64,000 bases of DNA. It comes from Ustulina deusta. Taxonomy: Eukaryota > Ascomycota > Sordariomycetes > Xylariales > Xylariaceae. The notes under the pieces are model-generated. The model saw only the letters and a list, made by a program, of their open reading frames with translations, was not told the DNA's origin and ran no database searches. Below are positions 58,201 through 64,000 of the stretch, one piece after another (positions within the stretch are counted from its first letter, which is position 1; every line of letters begins with the position of its first letter). A program made the position numbers and the translations under genes. The stretch is taken from the NCBI GenBank assembly GCA_023159155.1, contig JAJNNX010000015.1, positions 186,001 through 250,000 on the forward strand, given 5' to 3'.

Positions 58201-59841
58201 TGAAAATGAGTCATCATAAGTACCATCTTGCCCACCTTGATGTTCATTTTCGGTGGCCGTCGGTTTCATGGGGAGATGTCCTGGCGTAGCCGCATGAAGA
58301 ATGCTATCTGGGATACTAGAGAATGAATCATCGACATTTCCTCTTCCGACAAGGACCTGACGACTCAGTGGTAAATGCTTTAGTCTCCTTGGGCTGCTCA
58401 AGAAACCCCGCCTGCTGTCGTGGTTTGTTGTCACAGTCACCTCTTTTTGTATTTCGTCTCCATCTTCATCCTGGTCTTCAATTCTTCTTAAGTCATTCCG
58501 GGCTTCCGCGGCTTGTGAAGTGCCTTCCACTTCCGTGTGTAAACTTTTCCGCAACGAGTCCAGTGTCTGATTTATTATCCGGCTTGTTTCCTCGCCCATT
58601 TCATGGTTATCTAAGGCGAGCTGGCCGGTATCCTCGTGAAAAGAAGCTTGGAAGGAAGCTTGAAATGACGGTAGAGACTCGACTGCAATCATACTAAATT
58701 CAGAAGCGTCTGCAATTGTGTCTTGTCCATGGTATGTAATTCCATCTTCACCCTCTGCGGATTGGAGGTCACTCTGTGGTTCCGTTCCTTGATAGTCCTC
58801 GCTCATCATGAAATCTTCGTTTTCGGCCATTACTTGGTGCGAAGAAGTAGGTGAAGCCGAGGACCTATCTATTCTCGGTTGGCCTTGAGGAAAAGAAATA
58901 TGTAATGGAGGTGTTGTGCTATTACTCCGTCTCGGAGGGTTGGATGTGAGGTCGGCATTGTCATCATCGCCAAAATGCCTGCTTGACGCCTCCCCTCTTC
59001 CCGTGTCCAGCGATCTATCCGGGCCATTTTCTATGTTCGATTCCGAAGCCGGTGGACCAGGTGTAGGTACGCCAGTAGACTGAGGTCTAGCCCCAGTGAG
59101 GACAGTTGGTTCCTCAGATACAGGCACCTTTCGAGGTCGACCACGTTTCCTTCCAGTCGTCTTGCTTGACACTTGTGAAGATGGAACAGATGTATTACCA
59201 GACGGTTTCCTCGGTGTCTTCCGTATCCTTGTTTTAGGTTTTGGTGTCTCCTCACCGCCATCACCCTCCATATCTGACAATGCATCGTTCAATATGCCAG
59301 CCTCTGACGATGGCTGGTCGTCCTGTCGGGCCTGTTTCGACTTTCTTTGTATTGGCGTTCCTGCTCTCTTACGGCCTCTCGGCATAGGGGTCCCATTACT
59401 AGTGCGTCGTGGCCGGCCGCGCTTCTGAGGGGTGCCAACATCGCCGTCTAACGGACCAACTTCATCATTCAAGGGCACGGTGATGGTGGTTGTGGTCTCG
59501 CGGCGGCGCGGGCTCCTTACGGGTGATGCTCTCCTCGTGGGCGATGCCGGTGGGGGGAACAGCTTGCGATTGACTGCATCATGCCTCAAGGCTTCTTCCG
59601 CTTCCACGGTCACGCGAATTCGCTGGGGTGATCGCTCGTCGCCGACATCGAGCTGGAAGGTTCGCTTCCTGGGTGACTGCGCGCGCGGTTGTGTTCGCGA
59701 GCTGCTTTTTGGTATGGAGAAGGAAGACAGATCGTGCTGCGACCTGGAGATGCGACGTGTCGCGGGCCGTGCCGAGCTGGGGATCTCGTCGGCCAGCGGG
59801 TCTGGCGACGAGAGGTCGAGGAAATAGTCGGCGTCGGCCAT
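55231..59841 (-). CDS. Large AT-hook DNA-binding protein
   Basis: An intronless frame of 1536 aa. Two AT-hook cores are clear: QKRGRPRRTS (residues ~139-148) and RKRGRPRKVP (~231-240), with a PRGRKRAGTP basic patch between them. The rest is almost wholly low-complexity: many Ser/Pro/Glu/Gln and phosphorylation-like SP/TP sites, several short acidic runs (e.g. EDDSDDVDIWDIE). The only compact-looking part is the C-terminal ~110 residues (TWSRQHWSRLDEMLQLRRRD ... PWHLEIVEAFKLEVGGWDER), which is likely a conserved helical domain. Fungal 'AT DNA binding protein' homologues have this layout. A role in AT-rich chromatin is likely. The start at 59841 was preferred over a Met 8 codons upstream. Confidence 0.75.
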   Translation of the reverse strand: MADADYFLDLSSPDPLADEIPSSARPATRRISRSQHDLSSFSIPKSSSRTQPRAQSPRKRTFQLDVGDERSPQRIRVTVEAEEALRHDAVNRKLFPPPASPTRRASPVRSPRRRETTTTITVPLNDEVGPLDGDVGTPQKRGRPRRTSNGTPMPRGRKRAGTPIQRKSKQARQDDQPSSEAGILNDALSDMEGDGGEETPKPKTRIRKTPRKPSGNTSVPSSQVSSKTTGRKRGRPRKVPVSEEPTVLTGARPQSTGVPTPGPPASESNIENGPDRSLDTGRGEASSRHFGDDDNADLTSNPPRRSNSTTPPLHISFPQGQPRIDRSSASPTSSHQVMAENEDFMMSEDYQGTEPQSDLQSAEGEDGITYHGQDTIADASEFSMIAVESLPSFQASFQASFHEDTGQLALDNHEMGEETSRIINQTLDSLRKSLHTEVEGTSQAAEARNDLRRIEDQDEDGDEIQKEVTVTTNHDSRRGFLSSPRRLKHLPLSRQVLVGRGNVDDSFSSIPDSILHAATPGHLPMKPTATENEHQGGQDGTYDDSFSEVPEAVLEAATPRPVRRMETPTHRLPGRNEEPHQTPRLTGRRSSPDYGSNRLPTPEETSSSNAGSRQAHEEDIGAGLEPQDQPDSVHRTDVPSSPPIRTRPRALDFGYSNFQQELNAVKERLSSSPQRQSLEAPLPSVRPSLSPIVRVGRTLQNVMSDNSSPEGQEGNLGSPFRGSVSNDHPHQSHGAGSPSPSVRNRRSLNHSRLSAGSPTQLNRNFRSNLDRNFGRVPQISGKVEDSLAPENVINPRIEPLRDSTRHQPSDSATLAHASSMPSSAKIDPPTAVEEISWAGQGDSSQRIGRQQPSFQTTSFYGPDAIETRSTNMSKVASADTDLQLRKDQGLRDEPVQDVDEDLSDRLEEHIGGDEDDSDDVDIWDIEASRTPPTQPEPALTTLKPLKSDVPSSRRSKVPSPWRRNNRRLIYKDNIASSSQIEIEESSQSEVEQYPPVRSRQRPPVSQSQQGAQRQAPDPEPVQKSPMPEDLRRLENTASPNPSHDNFGEYAGLADTEESDDMVENEELALPEQPRNVSDPMHEDYEEHEEPEQPEDLDMPTVPEASMDVSEYSMVVQQAKKTPKEQKKPAPSKSGFFGGFDILSFFSSPALIPTNKSPGPEPASKPAIPQPALETRQPKETPRALWSTGLFPSMPRKEAPPISGRRTDLFSPGSALRSTDTVADTYEPSTSASPSPSRSPSASAAASTPERQTFPPIEQKQNFTPRPGQSRGSLFTSSQPTSPAARGEVNSDIQESSDEQESSALTEGSEYERVPPREKPSQWDRNLSPTKSCFRSPLKPTTPGRIVAFSNSASSPIAQAQTRNIMRDSTNARNTISQGPPLRPAFEGKENQPHPHIHQIRNANNNSLDETIPKLSTASRENQQPRDTISATATLALSQTTWSRQHWSRLDEMLQLRRRDPLRFQQVCALPPRDKRGSSVLLGKEVSAQDARLVLEPWHLEIVEAFKLEVGGWDERVLAKRLFALVIGEEKRRATTQ

Positions 59842-61686
59842 TGCAGTAGCATGGGCGCGTCGCAATCCCTGAGTATGGGCTAGTTGGCATGAATAGTGGC
59901 GTGCATTAAGCTTGTAGTGTAAGTTATTCTCCTCTTACAACAATGGACTCGATCCATGAGGGTTCGGTGTGGCAAAGCCAGCGGACGGAACAACACCAAA
60001 AAAGTATGGTAGTTTGTTTACTTTGGCACCTTCGGGCTAACACGGTTAGGACCCTCCCTTAGTCTGGTGCCTAGGCGGCTAGGACCCAAGTCAATACCTA
60101 AGGTTACAGTACTAGGTATACCACCAGGTACCTAGGCGGGACGTGACGGGGGGCAATGCGGGGCTTTCTTCAACGTCAGATTGTCGTAGATACAGTGTGC
60201 TCTTTACTGTATGCTTCTATACTTGTGCACACGAACAAGACAGCCATCGCTGTCATAAGAAATAACTAACGTCCGGCCAAGTCACTTCATAGTATGCATT
60301 TCAAGGGCAATACACCACTCGCCGGGCCTACCGATTCTGTACAACTCAATTGCTTGTGTATCATCAACCTAATGTTTCGATGACTGCCCGTCCTCGAAAG
60401 GAATGGACCCATTAAACAACGATGGCATGCCATTCGTACTACATGTGCCTATGACACATGTACATGTAGCGTGCCGTTGTTTTATGCTGCTGATCTGCGA
60501 GCATTGTCATGACGATTGGATAGTAGTAGAGGCGGTTTGGGCTCCTAGCTCGAGGTGTGTGGTGGAAGGCAAGCCTAGCTAGGTACATACTACGGGTACC
60601 TTGTCTACGAAACAAAAGCTACCTACATACTAGCACGCAGACAGTCGTTCAATAGTTCGAGTTTCACCCATCCACCACGCACATCCAATCGCTAAGGCGC
60701 TTTAGTACAGGATGCGAATTCTCCTTGAAAACATAACAAATCGTTGAAGATACCATCAAGACCTCCTGTATACTGTCTTGTACATGGTGGATGTTTAATT
60801 GTCAAGCTGGCCCCTTTTTTTTTCTTTTTTTTTTCTCCTCTTGGTGTGTGTGTTCTCTTAATATAGGTAGGTACCTAGGTATATAGTACAATGTCATATT
60901 TCCATACTTAATACTGTATGACCTAAGCCGGGCATTGATTTCCCCAAGAACAATGGATTAGAAAGCTCCGTTAATTCTTCATGACAAAGAACACCATTTT
61001 CCCAAACCCTAACACCAGACACCCATCTCCGATTCCAACCCCAACCCATGAGATTCATGCTAGCGCAGATCGGTTGCAGAATCCACAGGGCTCAGCTCAG
61101 AGGTTCTCACGACGTCATCTGCCACAACACCCTATAACCAGTTTTCTTCATAACGCCGGGACTGTAGTAGGACAAGGAGGACCCTCAGGTAAATAGCTCG
61201 AGTAGTGATATGAAGAGAGTGGTTTGTCATGTTATAATCCATGCAAGACTATTTATAGCATCATCTGTATCAAAACTCTATTTTGTTTTTCATAGTTGTC
61301 CCACGCCTTTCCATGGCATCAGCATCTGATTACACACCTGACATCTCTTAGCCAATAACGTCATTCTGGCCTGCGCCAATCACAGGGGGAACTCCAATAT
61401 CCCCAACATTCGATTGCTTTGAAATATATCTTTTGCTGATAAATGACTTTCCATATTCCTTTAATATAAAATGAGTTTTCTTGCCGCTACGTTGGCTGAC
61501 TGGGACAGATTCAGATCAGGTTATCACAACTTCATCATAGCTCATCCAGCAACTTAAACTACCAGTCTCATAACTATAGCCCTCTCAACCTATATACCTC
61601 AACTACCGCATAGCTATACAAAACTCCACTTTACCCGCACCCCTCATCCATCAGCAACTTAGCGGCTCCAAGTCTCACCAAGAAAA
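59842..61686. other. Divergent promoter region of AT-hook and CmcJ-like genes
   Basis: No gene is supported. It carries GGTACCTAGG-type motifs at about 60104-60138 and 60867-60885, and T-rich runs near 60813-60836. A leader-like CT/CA-rich stretch precedes the CmcJ-like ATG. Confidence 0.4.
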
Positions 61687-62544
61687 ATGGCCATCTCAGC
61701 CCCTCCCACTGTTCCCCATGGCAACATCACCGCAAAGCTAAACTTCTCTCGCCACCCCCCAGAGGGACAAGTAGCCTTCAACTACGTCGATGCCCCTCCG
61801 GCGGGGGAGCCGCAGCACAATGTCGAGAAGTACTACCAAGAAGTATCGATCGAGGACGTTCGCGGCCGTGAATCCGAGTTCAACCTAGACCGCGATGCAT
61901 TCCAGGTCATTCAAGACGTACCCGAGTCAAAGGAGACAGAGTTTATCGACGACGCCTCCATCAAGGCGAACTACTACCCGGAAGTGGAGAAACTGCTTCT
62001 AGATCATATCCCAGGTAGCAGCCGGATCTTTCTCTTCGACCACACCATCCGGCGCGCAGATCCCAACGCCAGCCGCAAGGCCGTGCAGAGCGTGCACATC
62101 GACCAGACGGCGTCCTCGGCCGAGAAGCGCGTGCGCAGCCACATGGGCGACGACGCCGAGAAGCTGCTCCAGGGTCGCTACCGCATCGTCAATGTCTGGC
62201 GGCCGCTGAACAAGAACCCCGTCGAGTCGATGCCGCTAGGTTTCGCGTCCAGTTCGACGTTGGACCAGAACGATGTCATTCCGGTCGACCATCGCTATCC
62301 GAACGGATATATCGGACAGACTGCTGCCATCGCCTATAATCCCGGCCAGAAGTGGTATTATCTGAGTGGGATGGTCGGTACTGAGCGTCTGCTGCTGGAG
62401 TGCTTCGATAGCGATAGCTTGAAGGAGGAATCAACCGTCGATGGCGGCCGCGTGGCGCACACTGCCTTCGAGCACCCTTTGTTGCGGCCAGATGCCGAAG
62501 GCAGAGAGAGCATCGAGGTCCGCGCTATTGTCTTCGGACCGTGA
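61687..62544 (+). CDS. CmcJ/NvfI-like (AsaB-type) oxygenase-family protein
   Basis: A single exon of 285 aa. The family signature is clear: FNYVDAPPAGEP near the N-terminus, RIFLFDHTIRR, VHIDQTASSA (His/Asp of a possible metal site), RYRIVNVWRP, YPNGYIGQTAAIAYNPGQKW, YYLSGM..ERLLLECFDS, HTAFEHP and REsIEVRAIVFGP. The HxD and later His residues fit an Fe(II)/2-oxoglutarate-type facial triad, as shown for some relatives that act in natural-product pathways; others are annotated only as GA4-desaturase-like. The role here is unknown. No polyketide or peptide synthase is in the window. The DsbA-like gene follows 0.4 kb downstream on the same strand. Confidence 0.85.
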   Translation: MAISAPPTVPHGNITAKLNFSRHPPEGQVAFNYVDAPPAGEPQHNVEKYYQEVSIEDVRGRESEFNLDRDAFQVIQDVPESKETEFIDDASIKANYYPEVEKLLLDHIPGSSRIFLFDHTIRRADPNASRKAVQSVHIDQTASSAEKRVRSHMGDDAEKLLQGRYRIVNVWRPLNKNPVESMPLGFASSSTLDQNDVIPVDHRYPNGYIGQTAAIAYNPGQKWYYLSGMVGTERLLLECFDSDSLKEESTVDGGRVAHTAFEHPLLRPDAEGRESIEVRAIVFGP

Positions 62545-62948
62545 ATGTCGGACGTTTGAGAATTGAGAAAGCTGCGAGTGGGTTGGAATTACATCATAGC
62601 CTTAGCATTAGGAAGGAGTTTTAATTTAGACGTAATATTGGATATCATTGTCAACTCATTCTTGTGTCTGCCTTGTGTGCACAGATTTTGTCTTAGATAA
62701 CACCATGGTTCTTGGTGTCAGCGTGAAACCGTGCTTCAAAGCACCGGCCGTCGGAATTCCGCCCAACCCGTCGCCTCCTCGCATCGACGCCGGCAGCTTA
62801 GCTCCAAGTTGTGTAACAGACAAAGCTGCTTAGAAACAAATAAATAATTCGAGCGATCTGTTTCCTGATGACCATTTTGTGAAAATTCGAAAGAAAAAAA
62901 AAAGGAAAACACGAAAAAGATTCGTTTCATCCCATCGGCACTCTCAAA
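62545..62948. other. Spacer between CmcJ-like and DsbA-like genes
   Basis: A 404-bp gap contains the 3' flank of the first gene and the promoter of the second, with an A-run at about 62893-62902. No gene is seen. Confidence 0.4.
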
Positions 62949-63891
62949 ATGACCAATTTCTCCATCAACATCATCTCCGACCCCGTCTGCCCATGGGTAA
63001 GTGAAGCCCCTTTCCACACACACACAAACACACACACACAAACACACACACACAAACACACACACACACACACACACTCTCTCTAGAATCCCAGAATCCC
63101 AGAATCCCAGATTCCCAGATTCCCCATTCGCCTCGCACCCAGCAAGCAGAAACTAACAAATACCAAAGTGCTACATCGGCCGGAAGCGCCTCGACAAAGC
63201 GATAGCCCTCTACAAAAAGGTCTACCCGGACGGGCGCCGCGACACCTTCGCCGTGACCTGGGCGGCGTACTACCTCGACCCGTCGGCGCCGGCGGCCGGG
63301 ATATCGTTTGACGAGCGGCATCTGCAGAAGCTGGCGGGGTCGCGTCCGGACGCGAGCGCGGCCGAGGTCGAGGAGCTGGCGCGGCGTCTCCGGGACCGCA
63401 TGGCGAGCATGGGGCGCGAGGAGGGCGTGGCCTTCAGTTTCCGCGGCAAGATCGGGAACACGCGGTCGGCGCACCGGGCGATCGCCTTCGGCGGCAAGAC
63501 GACGGGCCGCGACTCCTCCTCCTCCTCCTCCTCTTGGGACGCGCAGGACCGGTTCGTCATGGCCTTGTTCGCGGCGTACTTCGAGGGCGCCGCCGACATC
63601 ACGAGCCACGCGGACCTGGCCGACGTGGCGGCGAGCGTGGGGCTGGGCCGCGCCGAGATGCTGGCGTGGCTGGATGGCGGCGAGGGCGGGGAGGAGGTCG
63701 ATGCGCAGGACCGCGCCGCGAGAGACATGGGTCTCCGGGGCGTGCCCTACTTCACGGTGCAAGGCCGCGCGATGGATGGGGCGCGGGAGGTGCAGGATTT
63801 CCTGGAGCTATTTGTGAAGATCAAGGAAGAGGAAGCACAGGCGACGCAAACGAATATCGGAAGTGCGGTAGAGTCAGGTCTCGCTGCGTAA
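62949..63891 (+). CDS. DsbA/FrnE-like thioredoxin-fold oxidoreductase
   Basis: Two exons, 62949..62996 and 63169..63891, encode 256 aa. The first exon encodes only MTNFSINIISDPVCPW; splicing adds CYIGRKRLDKAI, so the CPWC active site (Cys14, Cys17) straddles the intron. Downstream landmarks are the GxxxSxxAHRAIAFGG-like NTRSAHRAIAFG segment, FVMALFAAYFEG, and the cis-Pro region RGVPYFTVQGRAMDGAREVQ. This is the FrnE/DsbA-like family (DSBA-like thioredoxin domain), related to 2-hydroxychromene-2-carboxylate isomerases; a cytosolic dithiol-disulfide or glutathione-dependent role is likely. Codon use in exon 2 is strongly GC-biased. The intron holds a CA-rich microsatellite. Confidence 0.85.
63016..63120 (+). 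repeat. CA microsatellite and AATCCCAG tandem repeat in the intron
   Basis: A ~60-bp run of CACACA with occasional CAAACA is followed by TCTCTCT and then several tandem copies of AATCCCAG/ATTCCCAG. Both are inside the intron of the DsbA-like gene. Confidence 0.85.
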
Positions 63892-64000
63892 ATGGGGAAG
63901 CTCCTTTGCAGAGCTCCCCAGCATAGCATTTGCAGCTTGGACGAGTGCCTACAGCGTTGATTTTGGCATGACACAGACATACAAGTGGCGTTAAACATTG
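63892..64000. other. 3' flank at window end
   Basis: 3' flank of the DsbA-like gene. Nothing else is visible before the window ends. Confidence 0.4.

Noticed and set aside
1..64000. Search for CRISPR arrays, bacterial operons, riboswitches, rRNA
   Set aside because: None seen; the window is eukaryotic fungal nuclear DNA with spliced genes.

Overview
The window looks like nuclear DNA of a filamentous ascomycete (Pezizomycotina, probably Sordariomycetes-like). The genes carry short introns of roughly 50-170 nt with GT..AG ends and CTAAC/CTAAT-type branch sites. The families are typically fungal: Zn2Cys6 factor, HET domain, siderophore transporter, GH72, CmcJ-like. Everything here comes from reading the sequence; no database search was run, and splice sites were placed by reading-frame continuity and family fit.

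Layout. 0-2.1 kb: bZIP regulator (minus). 2.1-6.7 kb: AT-rich spacer without a convincing gene. 6.7-11.4 kb: a dead HET-domain gene (minus) split by a ~2.7 kb insertion. The insertion holds an intact FTA2/kinase-fold gene (plus), a decayed gene of another fungal family (minus) and three copies of a ~65-bp direct repeat. 12.2-17.1 kb: two MFS transporters on the minus strand, one sugar type and one siderophore-iron type. 17.1-25.9 kb: AT-rich, repeat-rich stretch with three copies of a ~300-bp TA-flanked MITE family, a 14-bp minisatellite, a tiny possible gene and a Zn2Cys6 factor. 26-27 kb: F-box-like gene. 29.4-30.7 kb: PrpF-like isomerase.

31-64 kb is mostly conserved housekeeping DNA: a diverged SOF1 fragment, a seven-exon PARP-UBE2Q-type fusion, a COG5-like Golgi tether subunit, a GPI-anchored GH72 transglycosylase, a strikingly intron-rich SOF1/DCAF13 (16 coding exons including a 7-nt micro-exon), an ER-type SDR, a pseudokinase, proteasome subunit RPN6, a 1536-aa AT-hook protein, a CmcJ-like enzyme and a DsbA/FrnE-like oxidoreductase.

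No obvious single pathway unites the genes. The left third (6-26 kb) behaves like an accessory compartment of decayed genes, insertions and transporters. The right half is core genome (ribosome biogenesis, proteasome, Golgi, cell wall). The most interesting items are the PARP-E2 fusion, the micro-exon architecture of SOF1 with a diverged relic of the same gene ~11.5 kb away, and the HET pseudogene with its nested cargo.
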